A DNA stretch of 13,553 nt from Bacteroidales bacterium UBA1800 (GTDB lineage: Bacteria > Bacteroidota > Bacteroidia > Bacteroidales > VadinHA17): assembly GCA_002319915.1 (NCBI GenBank), contig DCFQ01000015.1, positions 1 through 13,553 on the forward strand. The letters are read 5' to 3'. A program made the translations under genes and the position numbers. Below, piece by piece: positions 1 to 5,869 of this stretch (position 1 is its first letter; each line of letters opens with the position of its first letter). The notes under the pieces were generated by a model that was not told the DNA's origin, did no database searches, and worked only from the letters and a program-made list of their open reading frames with translations.

Positions 1-782
1 GAATTGTTCACAGGTATCCCGACAGGGTACTGTTCACTGTTACCCAGGTCTGCTCAAATTACTGCAGGTACTGCACCCGCTCACATTCTGTCGGCAGGCT
101 CGACAAGCTTGGCAGGCAGGATTATGAAAAGGCATTCAGTTACATTGCTGCTCATCGCGAAGTGAGGGATGTACTGATCAGCGGAGGTGATCCCCTTACG
201 CTCAGTGATGAAACACTTGATTATATACTGTATAATATCCGCAGGATCGAACATGTCGAAATTATTCGCATAGGGACAAGGACCCCGGTCGTTCTCCCAC
301 AAAGGATAACCGATGGTTTGGTCAGCGTTCTGAGAAAATATCACCCGCTGTTCATCAGCCTGCATTTTTCGCATCCGTCAGAAATTACCGATGAATGTGC
401 AAAAGCCTGCAATAAGCTGGCCGATGGCGGTTTTCCGTTGGGCAGCCAGACCGTCCTTCTGAAGGGTATCAACGACAACGTGCCGGTGATGAAGGAGCTT
501 ATGCATAAGCTCCTCATGGTAAGGGTGAGGCCTTACTATCTCTACCAGTGTGACCTGATCCCGGGTTCCGGCCATTTCAGGACCACAGTGAAGAAAGGGC
601 TCGAGATCATACAGGGCCTCAGGGGATTCACAAGCGGCTATGCTGTTCCTACTTTTGTCATTGACGCTCCCGGCGGAGGCGGAAAGATACCTCTCCTGCC
701 TAACTATGTCGTCGAACATAACGATGAGCATATTGTGCTGCGGAATTACAAGGGCGTTTTGTGCGAATATCCTGAAAAATAG
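1..782 (+). CDS. Lysine 2,3-aminomutase-like (KamA family) radical SAM enzyme, 5' end missing
   Basis: Partial gene: the frame is open from base 3 to the stop at 780-782, giving 259 residues. KamA enzymes use S-adenosylmethionine, a [4Fe-4S] cluster and PLP to move the alpha-amino group of lysine to the beta carbon. Visible residues are the cluster motif CSNYCRYC (Cys17, 21, 24 of the fragment), the following TR (the Arg that binds the substrate carboxylate in lysine 2,3-aminomutase), and DAPGGGGK with the PLP lysine at 228. The two Asp residues that hold the lysine side-chain amine in that enzyme are present (184 in QCDL, 221 in DAPG), exactly 37 residues apart as in the family. The zinc-site cysteines are not: Asn159 (GINDN) replaces one, and the protein ends before the usual C-terminal CxCxxC. 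By comparison about 100 N-terminal residues lie outside the window. It probably makes beta-lysine; a related amino acid is possible. It heads a four-gene run with two ligases and an acetyltransferase. Confidence 0.88.
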   Translation, partial: IVHRYPDRVLFTVTQVCSNYCRYCTRSHSVGRLDKLGRQDYEKAFSYIAAHREVRDVLISGGDPLTLSDETLDYILYNIRRIEHVEIIRIGTRTPVVLPQRITDGLVSVLRKYHPLFISLHFSHPSEITDECAKACNKLADGGFPLGSQTVLLKGINDNVPVMKELMHKLLMVRVRPYYLYQCDLIPGSGHFRTTVKKGLEIIQGLRGFTSGYAVPTFVIDAPGGGGKIPLLPNYVVEHNDEHIVLRNYKGVLCEYPEK

Positions 783-792
783 TCAAATATAA

Positions 793-1767
793 ATGAGAAT
801 CGGTTTGACGTTCGATCTGCGGTCATGGTATCTCGACCGTGGTTATTCTATGGAGGATACTGCAGAATTCGACAAGCAGGATACCATAGACGCCATCGAG
901 GGGGCCCTCCGGAAGATGGGGTTCGAAACTGAACCAGTAGGGAATTGCTTTCAGCTCATTGAGGCACTTGCTTCAGGGAAAAGGTGGGACATCGTGTTCA
1001 ATATTGCCGAAGGTCTTTACGGCGACGGAAGGGAATCGGTTGTACCGGCAATACTAGACCAGTACGCTATTCCTTATGTTTTCAGCGGCCCCGTGATCCT
1101 TGGCGTTTCGTTGAATAAACACCTGACACGGCTTGTTATTTCTGCTGCCGGTGTACCGGTCAGCCCAGGCATGCTTATTTCTGAACCAGGCGATATCTCA
1201 AAATGCGACCTCACTTACCCGCTCTTCATTAAGCCCGTCTCAGAAGGCACCGGGAAGGGGATAACCGAAAAGAGCCTGCTGAAGTCGCCCGGGGAGCTGA
1301 GGGAAATGGCTGAATATCTGCTTGCAAGGTTCAGGCAGCCAGCACTGGTCGAAGAATATCTTCCCGGACGGGAATTTACTGTAGGCGTTATTGGTTCGGG
1401 GGATGAGACTGTAGCAATCGGCGGAATGGAAATTATATGCAAGGATAATCTCCCCTATTCCGTCGAGGTCAAGGAAAACTACCAGATCTACTGTAAATAC
1501 ATTCCAATACCGGATGAAGTCAGGAGGGAATGTGAATCGGTTGCAGTGACGGTATGGAAAGCCCTGGGCGGTGTTGATGCCGGAAGGGTGGATCTTAAAG
1601 CCGATCGTAACGGAAAGATCTGCTTCATTGAAGTAAATCCGCTGGCCGGGCTTCACCCGGTTCATTCGGATCTCCCCATACTTTCAAGGCTGACCGGGAT
1701 TGAGTACCAGTCATTGATGGAGATGATAATGAAATCGGCGATCAAACGGTATCACCTGGCAGTATGA
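793..1767 (+). CDS. ATP-grasp ligase, D-Ala-D-Ala ligase-like (first of two)
   Basis: 324 residues, cytosolic, no signal peptide. ATP-grasp ligases activate a carboxylate as an acyl phosphate and join it to an amine. The ATP-grasp parts are visible in order: an N-terminal pre-ATP domain with VFNIAEG (68-74), the nucleotide lysine in FIKP (145-148) followed by the Gly-rich loop EGTGKGI (151-157), EEYLPGREF (187-195), and the Mg-binding set Asp267 (RVDLK), Glu280 and Asn282 (EVNP). True D-Ala-D-Ala ligases carry a His-Gly-x-x-Gly-Glu-Asp stretch where this protein has EGLYGDGRES, so the automatic label D-alanine ligase is probably wrong for the substrate. It starts 10 nt after the KamA-like gene and overlaps the next ligase by 4 nt (ATGA), implying coupled translation. 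No clear Shine-Dalgarno site precedes the ATG, which is normal in this phylum. Fold and reaction class are firm; substrates are not known. Confidence 0.85.
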   Translation: MRIGLTFDLRSWYLDRGYSMEDTAEFDKQDTIDAIEGALRKMGFETEPVGNCFQLIEALASGKRWDIVFNIAEGLYGDGRESVVPAILDQYAIPYVFSGPVILGVSLNKHLTRLVISAAGVPVSPGMLISEPGDISKCDLTYPLFIKPVSEGTGKGITEKSLLKSPGELREMAEYLLARFRQPALVEEYLPGREFTVGVIGSGDETVAIGGMEIICKDNLPYSVEVKENYQIYCKYIPIPDEVRRECESVAVTVWKALGGVDAGRVDLKADRNGKICFIEVNPLAGLHPVHSDLPILSRLTGIEYQSLMEMIMKSAIKRYHLAV

Positions 1768-2735
1768 AAATGAAACGATGCTGCATACTCTTTAATCAAC
1801 CGCGCGACGGCGCCTTGCCTGATGAGCTTGATGTCCTAGACCAGGTGGAATACATCGAGGCAAACATGAAGCCTATCGGAATTGAAACCTACAGGAAAGG
1901 TATTACAACTTCCTTTATGACTGAAGTCCCTTTGCTGATCCGGGAAAAGCCCGATTTTGTCTTCAACCTCGTGGAATCGATAGACAACAAGGGAGAACTC
2001 TGCTATTTCATCCCGGCTCTCCTGAACATGTACTCCATACCATACTCCGGCAATCCCCTGGAAGCGATGTTCAACACCACCAGCAAGGCGATCACGAACA
2101 GGATGCTGCAGGATGAAGGGATCACTTCGCCGGCATCATATTTCCCCTCACAGTTCCGGGAGCTGGCTCCCGGCAATAAGTATATCATCAAGCCTGTATG
2201 GGAGGATGGTTCACTCGGCATCACCGGGGAATCGGTGTTTACCTGGTCGGAGGAGCGCCAGGCATACCTCAGTAAATTTAATGATTCCCACTGGATCATA
2301 CAGGATTTCATCGACGGAAGGGAATTCAATATCAGCGTTCTTAAAGGCCTGAACGGCCCTGATATAATGCCACCCGCCGAAATGGTATTCCATAACTTTC
2401 ACGGTGACATGCCAAAGATTGTCGATTTCAAGGCGAAGTGGGAATCAGACAGCTTCGAGTATATGAATACGATACGTGAGTTCCCGGGTGAACAGCTTAA
2501 CCCGGCGCTTGCTGAAAAAATAAGGGAATCTGCTCTCAGATGCTGGCATGTGTTTGGGCTTAAGGGCTATGCGAGGGTCGATATGAGGGTCGACAAGAAC
2601 GATATTCCCTATGTGATCGAGGTGAACGCGAATCCCTGCCTCTCCCCCGACAGCGGCCTGGTAGCCGCCACACAGGAGGCCGGACTGCTATTCACAGATG
2701 TTCTTGAACGTATAATCAGTGATCTGAATTATTAA
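1764..2735 (+). CDS. ATP-grasp ligase, D-Ala-D-Ala ligase-like (second of two)
   Basis: 323 residues, cytosolic. Same overall plan as the preceding gene but clearly diverged from it: FVFNLVES (65-72) in the N-terminal domain, ATP lysine in IIKP (141-144), phosphate loop WEDGSLGI (146-153), QDFIDGREF (180-188), and metal ligands Asp273 (RVD), Glu286 and Asn288 (EVNAN). As in its neighbour, the His-Gly-x-x-Gly-Glu-Asp stretch of authentic D-Ala ligases is missing (ESIDNKGEL here). The ATG overlaps the upstream stop by 4 nt; a second ATG two codons in (1770) is an alternative start. Two different ligases side by side suggest two successive ATP-dependent couplings, or one composite enzyme, acting on the product of the KamA-like enzyme; this is inference from position only. 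Enzyme class is firm, substrate unknown. Confidence 0.85.
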   Translation: MKMKRCCILFNQPRDGALPDELDVLDQVEYIEANMKPIGIETYRKGITTSFMTEVPLLIREKPDFVFNLVESIDNKGELCYFIPALLNMYSIPYSGNPLEAMFNTTSKAITNRMLQDEGITSPASYFPSQFRELAPGNKYIIKPVWEDGSLGITGESVFTWSEERQAYLSKFNDSHWIIQDFIDGREFNISVLKGLNGPDIMPPAEMVFHNFHGDMPKIVDFKAKWESDSFEYMNTIREFPGEQLNPALAEKIRESALRCWHVFGLKGYARVDMRVDKNDIPYVIEVNANPCLSPDSGLVAATQEAGLLFTDVLERIISDLNY

Positions 2736-2739
2736 TCCA

Positions 2740-3216
2740 ATGGTAGTACTGAAAAGTATCGGACCGGTCGACCGTAATGCGGTTGAAAGCATCCTCCGCT
2801 CAACTGATTTCTTTTATGAATTTGAAATTGATACCGCCCTCGGGATCTTCGACGAAACCATCGAGAAAGGCATGGAAGGGAGTGGGTATTACTGGATAAC
2901 GATAGTTGATGATGACGGGCTGGTTGCATTTGCCAATTACGGTAAAAATGATTTCTCAACTCATTCCTGGGACCTTTACTGGATTGCAGTTCACAATAAT
3001 TCAAGAAACAAAAAGCTTGGTTCGGTCCTTTTGAAAGCGGTTGAAGATGATGTAAGGGAACTCGGCGGGAAGATCCTGTGGATAGAGACTTCGGGAAGGC
3101 CCCTCTATGCTTCGACTGAAGCCTTTTACAGGAGGAATGGCTATGAGCTTGCCGCCAGCCTCAGGGAATTCTATGGCCCGGGGGACCCAATGCAGATCTA
3201 CAGGAAAGAGCTTTAA
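2740..3216 (+). CDS. GNAT-family N-acetyltransferase
   Basis: 158 residues, a single GNAT domain filling the whole protein. These enzymes move an acetyl group from acetyl-CoA to an amine. The sequence shows the strand before the cofactor site (WDLYWIAV, 77-84), the pyrophosphate loop RNKKLGS (89-95, the R-x-x-x-x-G/A motif), and the C-terminal AFYRRNGY (128-135), where a Tyr often acts as general acid. It lies 4 nt after the second ligase and is the last gene of the run. It is much shorter than the two-part beta-lysine acetyltransferase AblB (about 270 residues) that partners KamA in methanogens, so it is not an obvious AblB. Plausible targets are the free amine of a beta-amino acid or of a ligase product, or protection of the host against that product. 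Family is certain; substrate is not. Confidence 0.85.
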   Translation: MVVLKSIGPVDRNAVESILRSTDFFYEFEIDTALGIFDETIEKGMEGSGYYWITIVDDDGLVAFANYGKNDFSTHSWDLYWIAVHNNSRNKKLGSVLLKAVEDDVRELGGKILWIETSGRPLYASTEAFYRRNGYELAASLREFYGPGDPMQIYRKEL

Positions 3217-3220
3217 ATTG

Positions 3221-3260
3221 TTACACGGAGTTATACGGAGGAGCACTGAGGGGTACAGAA
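3221..3260. repeat. Degenerate 10-bp tandem repeat between convergent genes
   Basis: Four 10-base units stand end to end: TTACACGGAG, TTATACGGAG, GAGCACTGAG, GGGTACAGAA. Read on the minus strand, each holds a 7-base core starting with CTC or TTC: CTCCGTG, CTCCGTA, CTCAGTG, TTCTGTA. The repeat fills most of the 60-base gap between the GNAT gene and the CYTH gene, which converge here. No stable stem with a T-run is visible, so it does not look like a normal intrinsic terminator. A related set lies at 4535-4559. Confidence 0.5.
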
Positions 3261-3276
3261 TGAAGTTGTGCCCGGA

Positions 3277-3723
3277 TCAGATCAGGTTTGAGTTTTGATA
3301 TTCCGGCCGTCCGGTTACTTCGATCCCGAGCCAGTCAGGCCTGTCGAATTCTTCATCCTCGGATCCCAGCTCGATTTCTGCCACAACAAGCCCTTCATTC
3401 TTTCCGTGGAATTCATCTACTTCAAAGACGTGACTACCTGCCGGCACAAGGTACCTTGTCTTCTCAATGCGTCCCGGAAGGCAGACTTTCAGCATGTCAT
3501 CGGCCATATTCCCGGGGATCTCAAGTTCCCACTCGTTCCGGCCTATATGCCCTTTTTCGGGAGCTCCCTTGATGGTCAGCCAGGCTTTCACGTCAGTTAT
3601 CCTGATTCGTATCGTCCTCACGGGATCCACGCAAAGATATGCCTGGACAATATTCACCTTCTTCGTGGCAAGATGCCTGAACTCCCCGGCTGTCAGGAAC
3701 TTTCTTTCGATTTCCTTTCCCAT
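3277..3723 (-). CDS. CYTH-domain protein (triphosphate tunnel metalloenzyme)
   Basis: 148 residues, cytosolic. CYTH proteins form an eight-stranded tunnel that binds triphosphate groups with divalent metal; members include tripolyphosphatases, thiamine triphosphatase and class IV adenylate cyclases. The N-terminal signature ExExK is present (Glu4, Glu6, Lys8 in KEIERKFL). The tunnel-lining charged residues expected of the family are also visible: Arg39/Arg41 (IRIRI), Lys52 (LTIKG), the alternating acids EWELEI (64-69), DE at 103-104, and AEIEL (115-119). The ending PEYQNSNLI matches the usual family C-terminus, so the protein is complete. Small stand-alone bacterial CYTH proteins like this are most often inorganic tripolyphosphatases, but adenylate cyclase or another activity cannot be excluded. 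The gene stands alone, convergent with the GNAT gene and divergent from ung. Confidence 0.88.
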   Translation of the reverse strand: MGKEIERKFLTAGEFRHLATKKVNIVQAYLCVDPVRTIRIRITDVKAWLTIKGAPEKGHIGRNEWELEIPGNMADDMLKVCLPGRIEKTRYLVPAGSHVFEVDEFHGKNEGLVVAEIELGSEDEEFDRPDWLGIEVTGRPEYQNSNLI

Positions 3724-3733
3724 CTTTTTTATG

Positions 3734-3741
3734 CAAAATTA
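3734..3741 (-). promoter_or_regulatory. Possible Bacteroidota -7 element upstream of the CYTH gene
   Basis: On the minus strand the sequence TAATTTTG matches the Bacteroidota -7 consensus TAnnTTTG exactly, 10 nt before the CYTH start codon. A TTG lies only 14 nt further upstream, closer than the usual -33 spacing of about 19-21 nt. Transcription from here would leave a leader of only a few bases, so this is either a leaderless promoter or a chance match in an AT-rich stretch. Confidence 0.3.
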
Positions 3742-3859
3742 GCAATTTCCCCGGTCAATGCGGAACAGCATTCCCGGTTGACCATATATCGCCTGAATTG
3801 ATTATCTTGGGGGAAGAAGCGGCTGGTGCCGGATAGTTAAACTCACAAATTGCTGCGGA

Positions 3860-4525
3860 ATGGATGTGAAAATTGAAGAGAGCTGGAAAAAAAAGCTCAG
3901 TAATGAATTTGAAAAGGAATATTTTACGAGGCTTACAGGTTTTGTCCGGGATGAATACAGGGCAGGCACCATTTTTCCGCCCGGATCGCTGATCTTCAAT
4001 GCGTTCGATCAGTGTCCCTTCGACCTGGTAAAGACCGTGATCCTCGGGCAGGACCCCTATCACGGGCCTGGGCAGGCGCATGGCCTTTGCTTTTCCGTGA
4101 GGGATGGGGTGGAGTTCCCTCCCAGCCTGGTCAATATATTCAAGGAGATCGGAACCGATACCGGCATTCCTTTCCCCCGGTCGGGCGACCTGACCCGATG
4201 GGCCAGGCAGGGGGTGTTGCTGCTCAATGCCACTCTCACCGTGAGGGCACATCTCGCAGGGTCGCATCAGCACAAGGGTTGGGAGCAATTTACAGACCAG
4301 GTCATAAAGGTGATCAACGATGAAAAACAGAACCTGGTGTTCTTTCTCTGGGGCGCCTATGCCCAGAAGAAAGGGGAATCGATTGACAGGTCAAAGCACC
4401 TGGTGCTCGAATCGGTGCATCCCTCTCCCCTTTCCGCTTCACGGGGATTCTTCGGGAACAGGCACTTCAGCAGGTGCAACGATTACCTGGTCAAAAACGG
4501 AATAGAGCCGGTCAACTGGGAATAA
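3860..4525 (+). CDS. ung: Uracil-DNA glycosylase (family 1)
   Basis: 221 residues, the standard length for family 1 enzymes. It cuts uracil out of DNA after cytosine deamination or dUMP misincorporation, the first step of base excision repair. The water-activating motif GQDPYHGPGQAHGL is present with the catalytic Asp65 and His68. The uracil-binding Asn is in LLLNATLTV (120-128). The DNA-inserting loop HPSPLSASRGF starts at His187, the catalytic histidine. No residue of the active site is missing. The gene stands alone, divergent from the CYTH gene across a 136-base gap and convergent with the PLP-enzyme gene. The ATG is preceded by only a weak purine patch, usual for the phylum. Identification is near certain. 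Confidence 0.97.
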   Translation: MDVKIEESWKKKLSNEFEKEYFTRLTGFVRDEYRAGTIFPPGSLIFNAFDQCPFDLVKTVILGQDPYHGPGQAHGLCFSVRDGVEFPPSLVNIFKEIGTDTGIPFPRSGDLTRWARQGVLLLNATLTVRAHLAGSHQHKGWEQFTDQVIKVINDEKQNLVFFLWGAYAQKKGESIDRSKHLVLESVHPSPLSASRGFFGNRHFSRCNDYLVKNGIEPVNWE

Positions 4526-4534
4526 AGAACATTT

Positions 4535-4559
4535 CACAATGAACACCGTGGACTCAGTG
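4535..4559. repeat. Short degenerate repeat in the ung / PLP-enzyme convergent gap
   Basis: Three 7-base units start at 4535, 4544 and 4553, exactly 9 bases apart: CACAATG, CACCGTG, CTCAGTG. They resemble the minus-strand units at 3221-3260, and CTCAGTG is identical to one of them. They lie in the 52-base gap between the ends of two convergent genes, as the first set does. The bases around them can form only a 5-bp stem (AACAC with GTGTT), too weak to call a terminator. Confidence 0.35.
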
Positions 4560-4577
4560 TTAAATGAGTATGTGCAT

Positions 4578-5744
4578 CTATTTCAACCCATCAAGCACGA
4601 TCTTCTCCAGGCGGGCGTAATCTTCGAATCCCACCGATAACCGTATCATTCCCGGTTCTGGATATTTTGCCCCCCATACTGATTCGACGGGCATGATGAT
4701 CGTTTTCGGATCTCCCAGGGAAGGAATTAAGCTGATTGCTCCGGAGACCTTTTCAATAAACCCGTCGCGGTTTTTCTTCTTCTCTTCCGGCGTCGTCCCG
4801 GCAAAATCGAGCGTGACCATTCCGCCCCATCCGTTATCCCCGAAAAGCTTAACCGCCTCCGCATGGGTCGGGTGTTCAGGCAGCCCGGGATACCACACCT
4901 TCCTGATTGAAGGATGATCCCTGAAAAGTCCGGCAAGTCCGGCAGCATTCGAGCATTGGCGGCTGAATCGCAGTGAGAATGTCTTCAGCTGGGTAGTGAG
5001 CCGGTAGGCGTCATCGGGAGAGAGCATATGACCGACGAATTTCCGGTATTCGATGCATGCCTTCATCAGATGGCTGTCGTTACCGCACACCACGCCGGCT
5101 GTTATATTCCCATGGCCTGAGAAATATTTGGTAGCGCTATGAACGACAATGTCTGCCCCGAGGTTAAGTGGCCTGCAAAGGGCCGGGGTTGCAAAGGTGT
5201 TGTCAACGATTACCTTCGCTCCTGCTTTATGGGACAGGCCGATAACCTTTTCCAGATCAGTGACTATGAGCATCGGGTTGGAAATGGCTTCAATATAAAC
5301 CACATCCGGCTTAGCAGCTTCCAGCTGGTTTTCGAACGCGGAAAGGTCGTACCGCTCATTCGCCGGCTCAAAGATCCTTGCATCGATCCCTCTCCTTTTC
5401 CTAAGCACATATTCGGTATATGAAATGGTTCCGCCATAGATCTCGCTGAAAAAGAGCCATGGTCCTGTTTCCCGGCCTTGCTGGAATACCGAAAGGGCAG
5501 TGTCGATTGCCGACATTCCCGACTGCGTGAGCAGGGCCCAGCGGCATCCCTCAAGCGACATGATCTCATCTTCCGCTGCAACTACTGTGGGATTGCGGTA
5601 CCTGGAATAGATATAAAGTTCAGGGATCCTTTCATTTTCCGTTTCTTTCTGAAAGGCATCCTTTGTTGTATCAGCATCGTAAAGTTCAAAGCCTGCATCC
5701 CTGTATATCGGCATCCTTGAACTGTTCACGGGTTTCTGCTTCAT
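4578..5744 (-). CDS. Trans-sulfuration family PLP-dependent enzyme (Cys/Met metabolism)
   Basis: 388 residues from the chosen ATG at 5744; an in-frame ATG at 5798 would add 18 residues (406). Numbers below use the long form. The family covers cystathionine gamma-synthase, cystathionine beta- and gamma-lyases, O-acetylhomoserine sulfhydrylase and methionine gamma-lyase. Visible residues are Tyr64 and Arg66 in IYSRYRNPT (phosphate binding from the partner subunit), Tyr121 in IYGGT (stacks on PLP), Asp199 in VDNTFATP, the PLP lysine 224 in HSATKYFSGHG, and Arg386 in MIRLSVGFED (substrate carboxylate). The Cys that marks methionine gamma-lyases (second residue after the stacking Tyr) is Gly123 here, which argues against that activity. 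I chose 5744 because the family core starts soon after it and the extra 18 residues look like untranslated leader. However, AGGA lies 7 nt before the 5798 ATG, so the long form remains possible. The gene follows batE on the same strand after 125 nt and probably has its own promoter. The exact reaction cannot be told. Confidence 0.88.
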   Translation of the reverse strand: MKQKPVNSSRMPIYRDAGFELYDADTTKDAFQKETENERIPELYIYSRYRNPTVVAAEDEIMSLEGCRWALLTQSGMSAIDTALSVFQQGRETGPWLFFSEIYGGTISYTEYVLRKRRGIDARIFEPANERYDLSAFENQLEAAKPDVVYIEAISNPMLIVTDLEKVIGLSHKAGAKVIVDNTFATPALCRPLNLGADIVVHSATKYFSGHGNITAGVVCGNDSHLMKACIEYRKFVGHMLSPDDAYRLTTQLKTFSLRFSRQCSNAAGLAGLFRDHPSIRKVWYPGLPEHPTHAEAVKLFGDNGWGGMVTLDFAGTTPEEKKKNRDGFIEKVSGAISLIPSLGDPKTIIMPVESVWGAKYPEPGMIRLSVGFEDYARLEKIVLDGLK

Positions 5745-5811
5745 ATCCTGAGTTTTAAAATTGATGGAAAGGCTGAATGAATGATAACAGATTACCATCC
5801 ATTTTTCCTGC

Positions 5812-5819
5812 GAAAGATA
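5812..5819 (-). promoter_or_regulatory. Possible -7 element for the trans-sulfuration enzyme gene
   Basis: On the minus strand TATCTTTC matches seven of eight positions of TAnnTTTG, in the gap after batE. A TTTC lies 16 nt upstream as a poor -33 candidate. Transcription from here would start near 5806 and give a leader of about 60 nt to the ATG at 5744, but almost none to the ATG at 5798. Weak evidence. Confidence 0.22.
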
Positions 5820-5869
5820 ATGATTTTAGACGGCTGAAACAGGATCCGTGAAATAATCAGTAGATCCGG

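Noticed and set aside
378..731. Minus-strand open frame of 117 residues inside the KamA-like gene
   Set aside because: Lies wholly within conserved radical SAM coding. Part of it mirrors the plus-strand protein (ELMHKLL) only because of the palindrome at 493-514.
3295..3801. Plus-strand open frame of 168 residues across the CYTH gene
   Set aside because: The minus strand encodes a complete CYTH protein with all family residues; the plus frame has no recognisable motif.
4541..4564. Inverted repeat AACAC/GTGTT as a terminator between ung and the PLP-enzyme gene
   Set aside because: Only five base pairs with a 10-base loop and no T-run on either strand.
5841..5869. GGATC/GATCC pair after batE as a terminator
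   Set aside because: Five base pairs across a 16-base loop and no following T-run.
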